The notes under the pieces are model-generated. The model searched no databases and had not been told where the DNA came from. It worked only from the letters and a program-made list of their open reading frames with translations. Source: Anaerolineales bacterium UBA5069 (lineage in GTDB: Bacteria; Chloroflexota; Anaerolineae; Caldilineales; Caldilineaceae). From it: DNA of 28,848 bases. Location of the stretch: the NCBI GenBank assembly GCA_002415895.1, contig DIAV01000213.1, forward strand, positions 28,432-57,279, in the 5' to 3' direction. Positions 7,568 to 15,173 of the stretch are shown one piece after another (position 1 is the stretch's first letter; each line of letters opens with the position of its first letter). Position numbers and translations under genes: made by a program.

Positions 7568-8596
7568 CTACCCAATGCCGGCGGTAAGGAGAGCCAGCGT
7601 GTACAGGAGGGATGTGGCAAGGGTTGCGTGGATGGCAGCCGTGTAGAGGCGCGCACTCTGCGTCGGGGGCAGCTCCTCGCGGTCAATTTGGGCAAATGCG
7701 CTGGTGGCAACAGGCAAACCGAGCAGAGCTGTCATCGTACGCAGCGGCAAATCGGTCACAATGGCGGCAAAGACAACAAAGACAAAAGCGCCAATCAGCA
7801 GCACAGCGCTAAAATCCAGCGTGCGCGGGCGACCCATCTGCACGGCCAGCGTGCGCTTGCGGATGAGCCAGTCGCGCCGATCGAACATGAGACCGTGTGC
7901 AATCATGATCAAGCTGCCCAGCATGGCAAAAGGAACAGCACTCCACACGGCCAGGGGATCCAGCGCGCCCGTCTGCCCATAATAGGCCCCCACGGCAGGC
8001 ACAAGCCCGAGTGCAAGAAAGAGACCGCTCTCGCCAAGGCCAAAACCCCACTGCGCATAATTGATCGGCTTGGTCGCATAGCCCCAGGTCATGAGCAGCG
8101 CCACGCCGCCAAAAAGAAGCATGGGCCAGCCCACCAGCAGCCCGAGCCACAAATGGCAGAGCACGCTGATGAGCAGCGAGATGTAGCCGAGACTCTTGAT
8201 TTCGCCCAGGTGCAGGTCGGGCGCGCGCGCTGCGGTGTCCGCATGTCCGGCAGTGCGCAGCGCGCTGCGCACGTGGGGCGCGGCGGCACGCAGTCGGTCA
8301 TTATGTTCAGTCAGCAACTGCACGCCGAGCGCCGCGCCAAAACCTGCCGCCACAGCAAAGAGCAGAACGACAATATCAATGCGCCCGAATTGCCACCACG
8401 CCACCGTGGAAACGGCGATCACAGGTGTCACTGCAGCCAGTGCGGCATCAAATCGGCAGGTACGCGCAAATGCGCCCAGCAACGTGCGCGCGGGGCGCGC
8501 AGGGGGCATGCGCCCCGCATAGCTCTCCAGCGCACGCTCGTGCGCAAGGGCATCGGGGGCGGGATTCTGTTCCACTTGTGTGCGTGTCACGTCCAT
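7568..8596 (-). CDS. UbiA-superfamily prenyltransferase (MenA-like)
   Basis: The 342-aa polytopic protein has about eight or nine membrane segments. The two acidic motifs of the UbiA superfamily, which bind Mg-prenyl diphosphate, are recognisable. The first is TEHND (96-100), where NDxxD is usual. It keeps acidic residues at 97 and 100 but has Ala where a third Asp is often found (104). The second is FDRRDWLIRKRTLAVQMG, with Asp239 and Asp242 and the downstream K-TL---G. YATKPINYAQWGFGLGE (173-189) matches the conserved loop before the GLGE helix in MenA/UbiA enzymes. It probably prenylates an aromatic or other acceptor in membrane-lipid or quinone synthesis; the acceptor is unknown. ATG 8596 is preferred over longer frames because GAGGAGGT lies 7 nt upstream. 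First gene of a three-gene operon. Confidence 0.82.
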   Translation of the reverse strand: MDVTRTQVEQNPAPDALAHERALESYAGRMPPARPARTLLGAFARTCRFDAALAAVTPVIAVSTVAWWQFGRIDIVVLLFAVAAGFGAALGVQLLTEHNDRLRAAAPHVRSALRTAGHADTAARAPDLHLGEIKSLGYISLLISVLCHLWLGLLVGWPMLLFGGVALLMTWGYATKPINYAQWGFGLGESGLFLALGLVPAVGAYYGQTGALDPLAVWSAVPFAMLGSLIMIAHGLMFDRRDWLIRKRTLAVQMGRPRTLDFSAVLLIGAFVFVVFAAIVTDLPLRTMTALLGLPVATSAFAQIDREELPPTQSARLYTAAIHATLATSLLYTLALLTAGIG

Positions 8597-8679
8597 AAGA
8601 CGGACCTCCTCAGCAGCGATGCAGGCGGTGATGTGTGCCGCGCGCGTGGCCGCAGTGCCACGTCCAGCGCTCAAGCCTC

Positions 8680-8708
8680 ATTGTAGCATTGGCGCGCGCG
8701 TGCGTCAA
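8680..8708 (-). promoter_or_regulatory. Sigma-70 promoter of the UbiA-like operon
   Basis: On the minus strand, TTGACG (8708-8703) and TACAAT (8685-8680) are separated by exactly 17 bp and match the consensus at five of six positions each. The start would be near 8672, giving a leader of about 76 nt to ATG 8596. Confidence 0.75.
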
Positions 8709-8730
8709 CGAAAACGCGCCGGCCAACACA

Positions 8731-8804
8731 GGGCGATTCAAAAGTCAGAATCAGGGTGAGGTGCTGTGCGCGCATCCACCCTGATTCTGATTTTTGAACA
8801 GCCC
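8731..8804 (-). terminator. Long stem-loop after the LLM oxidoreductase gene
   Basis: A 22-bp stem with a single G-U pair (8737-8758 with 8777-8798) closes an 18-nt loop. GGGC (8731-8734) and GCCC (8801-8804) extend it beyond a small internal loop. It lies 78 bp past the stop of the oxidoreductase gene and just before the promoter of the UbiA operon. No clear U-tract follows on the minus strand, so it may terminate imperfectly or protect the 3' end. Confidence 0.6.
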
Positions 8805-8881
8805 TGCCAGCCAACAGTCAATGCTGTTGCGATTGTGGCGACCTGTTACATCAAGCGGCACCCGCCATTGCGCGTACCGGC

Positions 8882-9766
8882 CTACAGATGCGCGACCGCC
8901 GGGATGATCTCCCTTGCGAAGGTCTCCAGCGGCGTGATGGTGTATACGTCCGGCATATTGAAGATCGCGTGTGAAAAGCCCATACCGGCAAGTTGCTTGA
9001 TTCGATCCACAATGCTTGCGACAGTGTCCGTGCCCGACAGATTGATAGTGCAGAGGGAAGTCTTCTCAATCGTGTTGTAGTCGCGCCCCAGTGCATCGCA
9101 ATGCTCCTTGAGCCGGTCGAGCGATTGCTGCATCTTCTCGTCGCCCACCCAATCGCCAATGTTGCAGGCGTCGGCATACTGGGCAACCATGCGCAGGGTC
9201 TTGTTCGGACCTGTGCCGCCAACCATGATGCGGGGGTGCGGTTGCGAAAGCGGGCGCGGATTGTTGGTAATGGCCGGCGCCGCATAGTGCGTGCCCGTAT
9301 AGGCGGCTTCGTCGCCTGCCCACAGGGCCTTCGCAAGTTGCAGGTTCTCTTCCAACCGTTCAAATCGCTCTGCGGTGTCGGGATAAGGAATCCCGAGACC
9401 CCGCGCCTCATCTTCGTACCACGCCGCACCGATGCCCAGATAGGCACGCCCACCCGAGACAATGTCCAGCGTGTTGACTGTCTTCAGCAGCACCGACGGG
9501 TGTCGGTAGATAATGCCCGTCACCAGTACCCCGAGATATGCCTTCTCTGTCAGTCCTGCAAAGTATCCAAGGGTCGTATAACTTTCCAGCATCGGGTCGG
9601 TATAGGCCTCGCCGAAGAGCCCCTTGATCTGGTAGTAATGGTCCATCACCCATAGACTGTAGAATCCCGCCGACTCTGCAGTGGTGACGATTTCCTTCAG
9701 TTTTGGCCGAATTGCCGCTGTGCCACCGGGATACTTAAAGGATGGAATCTGCAAACCAACGTGCAT
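8882..9766 (-). CDS. LLM-class (luciferase-like) F420-dependent oxidoreductase
   Basis: The 294-aa single-domain TIM-barrel flavin/F420 enzyme opens with MHVGLQIPSF. It continues with AESAGFYSLWVMDHYYQ (30-46), an LG-LVTGIIYRHP segment (about 79-90), and a central DIVSGGRAYLGIGAAWYEDEA (101-121). It ends with the MVGGTG repeat (about 181-186) and a C-terminal IFNMPD segment. The order and wording fit the F420-dependent LLM branch better than FMN luciferases, although cofactor choice is an inference. The protein would catalyse a hydride transfer to or from an unknown substrate. AAGGGGG (9772-9778) supports ATG 9766. Neighbours give no pathway: it lies alone between the glycosyltransferase gene upstream and the UbiA operon downstream, separated from the latter by a long hairpin. 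Confidence 0.9.
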   Translation of the reverse strand: MHVGLQIPSFKYPGGTAAIRPKLKEIVTTAESAGFYSLWVMDHYYQIKGLFGEAYTDPMLESYTTLGYFAGLTEKAYLGVLVTGIIYRHPSVLLKTVNTLDIVSGGRAYLGIGAAWYEDEARGLGIPYPDTAERFERLEENLQLAKALWAGDEAAYTGTHYAAPAITNNPRPLSQPHPRIMVGGTGPNKTLRMVAQYADACNIGDWVGDEKMQQSLDRLKEHCDALGRDYNTIEKTSLCTINLSGTDTVASIVDRIKQLAGMGFSHAIFNMPDVYTITPLETFAREIIPAVAHL

Positions 9767-9856
9767 TGTGAACCCCCTTGTGACTGCGTCGTGATAATTG
9801 AGATGTTACTTGTGTGCCGGTAAGGCGTTGGCATTCCTGCAGCACTGCCCTATGAA

Positions 9857-11611
9857 CTATGGCGCCGCGCGCCAAATCTCGTAGAGCGGCGTGCCGTCGC
9901 GCTGGCTGAACTGATCGATCAACTCCATGTGCAGCCCTTTGGCGGCTGCCTGCTGCTCCAGCACGGCGCGCCGCCCCCGAAAAACCTCCTGCCCCGGTGC
10001 ATGCAGAAGATAGATATTCTGCCCATTATCGAGGTAAGGCGCAAGCCGTGCCGCGAGGCCATCATCCGGCGCAGCGGGTGAGGTGTAACCGAAGATCTCA
10101 ATCGGCGTCACCGTGCCCTGGCTCAGGTAGCGCACAGTGGCATCCATGCCCCAGTCCAGCGCAATGGGCGCGCCCATACCGTTGTAGCGCAGCGCGTAGG
10201 CCAGATCGTAGGAGCCATCCGAGTGATCGGCAAGGCCGCCGCTTTGGGCCAAAGCCACGTGGTAGCGCGCAACGGCGAGAGCACCGGCCACGCTCCAGCC
10301 AACCACCGCAATGATGACCAGCCCTTCAAGCAGGCGGCGCGGCCTGGGGTGGAGTCTCCCTGCGCGTGCCAGCAGCGCCGCCGCGCCACTGCCTGCCAAC
10401 CCTGCAAAGAGCGGCAGCAGCAGCGCGTAATGGGTGATGAAGAGATCGCTCACCGTGAAGATGCTGCAGAGCACCACCAGCGCCACCAGCAACAAGGCAG
10501 GGCCAACCATACGCCAATGGGCAAGCAGCCCGCCGGCAACGCAACCGAGCGCGATCCACGGCGCCAGGCGATTCGCGTAAATTGCGCCCAGATACCAAAA
10601 CTGGCTGCCCTCCAGCGAGACGCCAATTTGCGGCAAACGCACAAGCAGGTTGGCCCACAGATCGCGATTGTTCACGCCGTAGTAACTCGTCGCCGCATTG
10701 CCGCTCATTGTGGCCCATGTGCCGCCCGTTTGCAGGTTAAAGAGCAGCAGCGGCAGCAGCGGCAGCAGGAACAAGGCTGCCGCGATCAGCAGGTCGGCAA
10801 GCGTTAGCCGCGGCGCGCCCTCCTTGCGGCGGGCAGCCAGCCACGCCGCCAGCATGAGCAGGGCAAAGGGCGCGATCACCCATACAGCCAGCAACTTGGC
10901 GTAGAGTGCGAGCCCTGCCGCCAGCGCCGCCAGCCACAGCGCGCGCCGCTCGCCCCACCACAGCCAGCGCAATCCTTGCCAAATGCACAGGAGCACAAAG
11001 GGTTGCGCCAGATTCGTGACAAAAATCCCCTGGCGGCTCCAGAAGATGAAACTGGGTGACGTTGCCGCCAGTGTCACTGCAATCAAGCCGCCCGCGCTCA
11101 AGGGTACATGCCGTCGAAGTCGCTGCCCAGTGTGCGTCTCCCCCCAGGTAGAGACAGTGCGCTCGAGCAGCAGCAGTGTGGCCAGCCCGGTAAGGATGCC
11201 CAGCACGCGCAGGTTGGGCACGCCAATGCCACTGAGCGCCAGCAGCGGCAGTGCCAGGTAGACATTGAGCGCGCCAATGTAGTCCTGCACCATGAGCGGC
11301 AACTGCACGCCAAAGAGGCTGACCGTAGCATCGCGAAAGGCCGTTACCGGCGCGCCGGTGAGCAACTCCATCGCGTTCTGCCCTGCCTCGCGCGCTTCAT
11401 CATAGTGCAGGCCGGGCAAGCCCAATTGCCAGGCGCTGGCTACCAGGTAAAAGAGAAGTACGCCGCCGATCCACAGCGCGCGCAAAAGCGCCGAACGGTT
11501 GTCGCGGCGCGATGCTGCTTGATTGACGAGTACGGGTGAATCGGAGAGATCCACAGGCGGTGAGGTGTTGATGAGCTTGGGCACCTGAGGAATGGCTGCG
11601 GTGGCCTGCAC
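9857..11611 (-). CDS. GT39/PMT-like membrane glycosyltransferase
   Basis: The 584-aa protein has about ten to twelve hydrophobic helices. Its GT-C signature is HYDEAREAG, with Asp71 and Glu72 in the first extracytoplasmic loop, as in the ArnT/PMT_2 families that use polyprenyl-phosphate sugars. The C-terminal 120 residues form a soluble domain outside the membrane. It probably transfers a sugar from a lipid carrier to a protein, lipid or polymer on the outer face; donor and acceptor are unknown. The start is uncertain. The first usable codon is GTG 11611, without a recognisable ribosome site. The frame is open upstream to the TAG that ends the FecR-like gene, with no ATG, GTG or TTG between. 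It is the last gene of the eight-gene co-directional run. Confidence 0.85.
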   Translation of the reverse strand: MQATAAIPQVPKLINTSPPVDLSDSPVLVNQAASRRDNRSALLRALWIGGVLLFYLVASAWQLGLPGLHYDEAREAGQNAMELLTGAPVTAFRDATVSLFGVQLPLMVQDYIGALNVYLALPLLALSGIGVPNLRVLGILTGLATLLLLERTVSTWGETHTGQRLRRHVPLSAGGLIAVTLAATSPSFIFWSRQGIFVTNLAQPFVLLCIWQGLRWLWWGERRALWLAALAAGLALYAKLLAVWVIAPFALLMLAAWLAARRKEGAPRLTLADLLIAAALFLLPLLPLLLFNLQTGGTWATMSGNAATSYYGVNNRDLWANLLVRLPQIGVSLEGSQFWYLGAIYANRLAPWIALGCVAGGLLAHWRMVGPALLLVALVVLCSIFTVSDLFITHYALLLPLFAGLAGSGAAALLARAGRLHPRPRRLLEGLVIIAVVGWSVAGALAVARYHVALAQSGGLADHSDGSYDLAYALRYNGMGAPIALDWGMDATVRYLSQGTVTPIEIFGYTSPAAPDDGLAARLAPYLDNGQNIYLLHAPGQEVFRGRRAVLEQQAAAKGLHMELIDQFSQRDGTPLYEIWRAAP

Positions 11612-11671
11612 CGCAGCGACAATCTGGGCGAGCCGAATTGCGCGATGCCCGTCGCCACAGCGCGCCGCCTG

Positions 11672-12955
11672 CTACTCCGCCAGCAGGTAAACTTCGCTGG
11701 CCATGCTCTGGTAGTTATGGCCGCTGGCGTAGATGCGAATGCTGTCAATGTAGGCGGGACGCGTGCCCTGCGCCGTCAGCAGTTCAATCAAATTGGGCGA
11801 CACGTAGGTGAACCACTGTCCCTGACGCACGCGCGTGCCGTCGGCAACGGGCGGGTACGCCTCGCCCTCCTCCGGTTCGCGATAGTAGAAGCCGTGTCCC
11901 CACGTAAGATCCTTGCCGTAAATGTCGCGGTAGGAAATCTCGGCGCGTAGTGGAAACTCCGAGTTCAGACTGCCCGCGCCCGGCAAGCTTTGGAAGAGCG
12001 TCTTCACATCCAGTTGGATGCGCAGGTCATCATAGACGTTGACAGCCTTCTTCACCTCCTGGCGGATGCCCACCTCCGTGTGCAGTTTTTCATCGCCCAT
12101 GCGCACGAATTGCGCAACCTGGCGGCCATCCTCACCCTCGCTGAATTGCACCTTGCCCGGTGTGGTGGATGCCTCGGCAATCTGGTAGCTCGGCCAGCTG
12201 TCAAGCACTGGCGGCGTAAAGTTGCCATTCTCCACAAGGTTGATTTCGGGGGTTGCGGCCTGGCCTGTGTCACCGTTGGCCGAGAGCCACGCGCGCTGGC
12301 CTGCGCCTGTGGTCAGTTCATCACCGGCCACGTGCGAGAGCGTCGCCTCACCCGCGCGCACGGTGAGCTCCGTGCCGTCGTCTGCCACGGAGACCTGGTA
12401 GCTGCCCGGCGCAAGCAGAATAACGCCGTGGGGGGTGTGTAATGTCACCTCGATCGCGCGGCTGTCGCTCTGGTTGGTAAAGATGCGCGCCTGGCCGCGA
12501 TTCAGCACAAGCTCCGTGCGAAAGGGCTCGCTGCTGCTGTCGAAGACGGGCCTGCGCAAGTGTTGCAGCGTCAGGTCCGTGCCCGCATAGAGTTGCACAC
12601 TGCCCAGCGTGTCACCCGTTGTCAGATCACTATTGAGCGCCAGCGTGGCTTGCGTGGCCTCGTCGGCCGCGACAATGCGCGCGCCCTCGTGAATATTGTC
12701 GCGCTGCGCTGTAATGGCCACCGGCTCTGCATCCTCTGGCCGATCGTAGAGTAGCACGGTGCCCTGGGTTGGTTCCAACCTGGCCACCTGTGCCACGCTG
12801 GCATAGCGCAGCGTGTAAACCCCCGCGGTGGGGATGGCAATGGCCAGCACAACGAAGATCGCGAAACACGTCAGCAACACAATCCATGCCGTGCGTTCGG
12901 AATTCTCGCGCCAACGGGCTGTGGGTGTGCGCCAGGTTGTGCCTTGGGTGGACAT
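11672..12955 (-). CDS. Membrane-anchored FecR-like protein with C-terminal jelly-roll region
   Basis: The 427-aa protein has a short cytoplasmic N-terminus, one TM segment (about 22-45) and a large outside part. Residues about 55-225 are beta-rich and read like a FecR-type domain. They include a run through EGARIVAADEATQATLALNSD, LRRP, and TPHGVILLAPGSYQVSVADDGTELTVRAGEATL, the alternating Val/Thr strands and VRAGE motif of FecR/FecR-like repeats. From about 240 a second domain begins with NLVENGNFTPP, the typical start of CBM4_9-like jelly rolls. No ECF sigma factor is adjacent, so an anti-sigma role is not supported; a surface or carbohydrate-binding role is more likely. ATG 12955 has only a weak ribosome site. 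Its stop TAG is in frame with the downstream glycosyltransferase. Confidence 0.75.
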   Translation of the reverse strand: MSTQGTTWRTPTARWRENSERTAWIVLLTCFAIFVVLAIAIPTAGVYTLRYASVAQVARLEPTQGTVLLYDRPEDAEPVAITAQRDNIHEGARIVAADEATQATLALNSDLTTGDTLGSVQLYAGTDLTLQHLRRPVFDSSSEPFRTELVLNRGQARIFTNQSDSRAIEVTLHTPHGVILLAPGSYQVSVADDGTELTVRAGEATLSHVAGDELTTGAGQRAWLSANGDTGQAATPEINLVENGNFTPPVLDSWPSYQIAEASTTPGKVQFSEGEDGRQVAQFVRMGDEKLHTEVGIRQEVKKAVNVYDDLRIQLDVKTLFQSLPGAGSLNSEFPLRAEISYRDIYGKDLTWGHGFYYREPEEGEAYPPVADGTRVRQGQWFTYVSPNLIELLTAQGTRPAYIDSIRIYASGHNYQSMASEVYLLAE

Positions 12956-13085
12956 GGTTATGGATGCCTGAAAGACAAGGAAGCTATGGTCGATGACATG
13001 GTGACTGGTGACAACAAATGATCTCTTGAGCGCACGGGGGCGCGCAACCGGAGATTGCCTGCAGCGCTGCGCGGCTGATCTTGCT

Positions 13086-13751
13086 TCAGTTCAGCGAGAA
13101 GGGGCTTTCTCCATCAGCGGCCGTGCCGCGCCCTGTCAGTGTTGGCCCCACGCTGCCACTGCTCTCACCGTCACCGGGCAGCGAATCGCGCGTGGGCTGC
13201 TCGTCGTGCATCGTCTCCAGCCGTTCAATCCAGCGATGCGCGTCGCGGTCCGCCGGGTTAATCTCCACGGCACGCTGGAAGAACGCGCTGGCGCGAATCA
13301 ACTCGCCACGAAAGGCGTAGATTAAACCCAGGTGATAATGCACATTGGGTGCGTTGGCATCTGCGGCCAGCGCTTTGTGATAGGCCTCAATCGCCGTCGC
13401 CTGCTGCTTGGGGCCGGATGTCTCCAATGCGCCCAGTTCGGCCGCGCCGAGGTTTGTCCACAACATGGCGTTGTGCGCATTGACGGCCACAGCGCGGCGC
13501 AGCACCTTGACCGCGCGGTTCCATTTGCGCTGCAAAATATAGGCCCCACCCAGATTGATCGCTACGTCGGGATTGGCGGGGGCCGCCTCATGCAACGGCA
13601 GCAGCCGCTCCACAGCCTCGCCCGGGCGACCCTGGCCCAACAAGCGGGCGCTCTCGTTGAGGACGCGCAGGAATTCCGCGCTGCGTTCATACTCGCCGGG
13701 CTGGTATGCCTGCGGCTGTTCGTTATCTACGTGCTCGTCGCTCATAGTCAT
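13086..13751 (-). CDS. TPR-repeat protein
   Basis: The 221-aa soluble protein contains about four tetratricopeptide repeats between residues 28 and 169. The clearest are INLGGAYILQRKWNRAVKVLRRAV (65-88) and VHYHLGLIYAFRGELIRASAFFQRAVEINPAD (137-168). The third is widened by an insertion around 109-116. A disordered Gly/Ser/Pro tail follows. TPR domains are protein-binding scaffolds; the partner is unknown. There is no signal peptide. Possible starts are GTG 13760, ATG 13751 and ATG 13745; ATG 13751 is chosen because AGAGTG lies 6 nt upstream, but the choice is not secure. The gene is 75 bp after the AEC transporter and 130 bp before the FecR-like gene, and is probably co-transcribed. Confidence 0.82.
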   Translation of the reverse strand: MTMSDEHVDNEQPQAYQPGEYERSAEFLRVLNESARLLGQGRPGEAVERLLPLHEAAPANPDVAINLGGAYILQRKWNRAVKVLRRAVAVNAHNAMLWTNLGAAELGALETSGPKQQATAIEAYHKALAADANAPNVHYHLGLIYAFRGELIRASAFFQRAVEINPADRDAHRWIERLETMHDEQPTRDSLPGDGESSGSVGPTLTGRGTAADGESPFSLN

Positions 13752-13826
13752 CACAATCACTCTGGCGCGTGCTGCACAAAAGTCACTGCGTGGGGCTGCC
13801 GCGCATGCGTCCCCAGCGCGGCCATT

Positions 13827-14738
13827 CTACAGCATGACGGTGAGAATCACCGAGAGCGTCACCATGCTGATGAGGGTAGTCACCAGGATGACCATGGCCA
13901 CCAGCTTGGGCGCGGTGTCATACTCGGTGGCAATCACCGAGGTGATTACCGCCGTGGGCATGGACGCTTGCAGGACGAGAACGTTGCGCTCCATACCCGA
14001 GACACCCAACGCAACGCAGACAGCAACTGCCAGCAGGGGCGCGCCCAGCAGGCGCACGACGGTACTGCGCCACAACCCGGGCATAGGCTCAATGCGGTTG
14101 ACATTGCGCAACTGCACGCCCAGCAGCACCAACATGAGCGGCACCGCCGCGCTCGCCAGCAGATCAACCGCCCGAAAGATACCCACGGGCAACGACCACT
14201 GCCAGTGGTTGAAAACAATGCCCAAAATCGCGGCGTAGAGAACGGGCACGCGCACAATCTGCGCAAACGCGCGCTGAATCGGCAGCGTGCCGGCCGACGC
14301 AATCACCGAGCCAAACGTATTCGTCATAAACGAACTGACAACATAGTAGACAGATGCCAGCGAAAGCCCCGGCTGCCCAAAGGCAAAAAGGCAGAGCGGC
14401 AATCCCATGTTGCCGTTGTTGGAAATGCCGCTGGTGAGAGTAATCGCAGCCCGTTCCTTGCGCCCCAGGTCGTACGCGGCGATCCAGCCCAGCGCCGCTG
14501 TCCCAGCCATCACGGCTACGGCAACGATAACCGTGTTACGCACAGCCGCGGCGCTGACATCCATTTGGTAGAGGCTGCGGAAGACGAGCATGGGTGTTGT
14601 AAGGTAGAAGAGCACCCGGCCCAGCGTGCGCCCGTCTATATCGATCGCGTGCGCCAGCACCCAGCCCGCCACGGCCACAAGGAAGACGGGCAGCACCGTC
14701 TCGGCGAAGACAGGAAGCAATCCCGCAAGTGTACTCAC
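13827..14738 (-). CDS. AEC family transporter (auxin efflux carrier-like)
   Basis: The 303-aa membrane protein has about ten TM helices in two repeats. The diagnostic motif of the AEC/BART group, ISNNGNMGLPL (105-115), is present, as are the N-terminal LPVFLVAVAGWVLA helix and a C-terminal half that carries PTAVITSVIATEY, matching the second crossing helix. Family members export or import small organic anions such as malate or malonate, but most are uncharacterised and the substrate cannot be inferred. GTG 14738 is the likely start: it lies 6 nt after the TAG of the 140-aa gene and has AGGGTG just upstream, so translation is probably coupled. The context is an envelope-type gene cluster rather than an obvious catabolic operon. 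Confidence 0.9.
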   Translation of the reverse strand: MSTLAGLLPVFAETVLPVFLVAVAGWVLAHAIDIDGRTLGRVLFYLTTPMLVFRSLYQMDVSAAAVRNTVIVAVAVMAGTAALGWIAAYDLGRKERAAITLTSGISNNGNMGLPLCLFAFGQPGLSLASVYYVVSSFMTNTFGSVIASAGTLPIQRAFAQIVRVPVLYAAILGIVFNHWQWSLPVGIFRAVDLLASAAVPLMLVLLGVQLRNVNRIEPMPGLWRSTVVRLLGAPLLAVAVCVALGVSGMERNVLVLQASMPTAVITSVIATEYDTAPKLVAMVILVTTLISMVTLSVILTVML

Positions 14739-14744
14739 AACACC

Positions 14745-15167
14745 CTAGCGGCGCACGGGGGCAGCCTGAGGCGCGCCCTGCTCAGCAGGATGGGCCGTGT
14801 GCGCAAGCATGCCTCGCGACTCATCCTCATTGTCGCCGTCCACCTCTTCCACCTCGACGTTGTGAACAACCTCGTAATGATCCAGCGTGGGTGCGAAGAA
14901 TTCAACAACATACTCATTGGGCACGCCCATGGGTTGCGCCAGCTCATCCAGCAGCGCGTGAATGAAGTCGCGACGAAGTGCCGGCTGCATGCGGCGCATG
15001 GTGTCATCCCACAGCAAAACAGTGCCGTACATGCCTTCGCCTGTGTAATGCAGGTCCAGCTTGCCGATGGTCGCGGGCTGGTGGTTGGCATCAGCCTGGT
15101 CCAGATCAAAAAGTGCGTACTGCTCAGAGGAGGGGGTGCGAACGAGCCGCTTGAGCTTGAGGTTCAC
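14745..15167 (-). CDS. Unknown 140-aa protein
   Basis: I do not recognise this protein. Residues 1-100 look like one compact alpha/beta domain: strands around 19-24, 35-41 and 45-53, a helix at 65-77, and a strand at 85-100 that ends VEFFAPTLDHYEVVHNVEVEE. The remaining 40 residues are acidic then Ala/Pro-rich and probably disordered. There is no signal peptide or TM. The GTG start at 15167 lies 6 nt after the TGA of the HEAT-repeat gene. The stop lies 6 nt before the GTG of the transporter gene, so the three genes are very likely translated from one message. The tight spacing and sensible amino-acid composition support a real gene. It could be a binding partner of the HEAT protein, but nothing shows this directly. 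Confidence 0.75.
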   Translation of the reverse strand: MNLKLKRLVRTPSSEQYALFDLDQADANHQPATIGKLDLHYTGEGMYGTVLLWDDTMRRMQPALRRDFIHALLDELAQPMGVPNEYVVEFFAPTLDHYEVVHNVEVEEVDGDNEDESRGMLAHTAHPAEQGAPQAAPVRR

Positions 15168-15173
15168 AGACGG

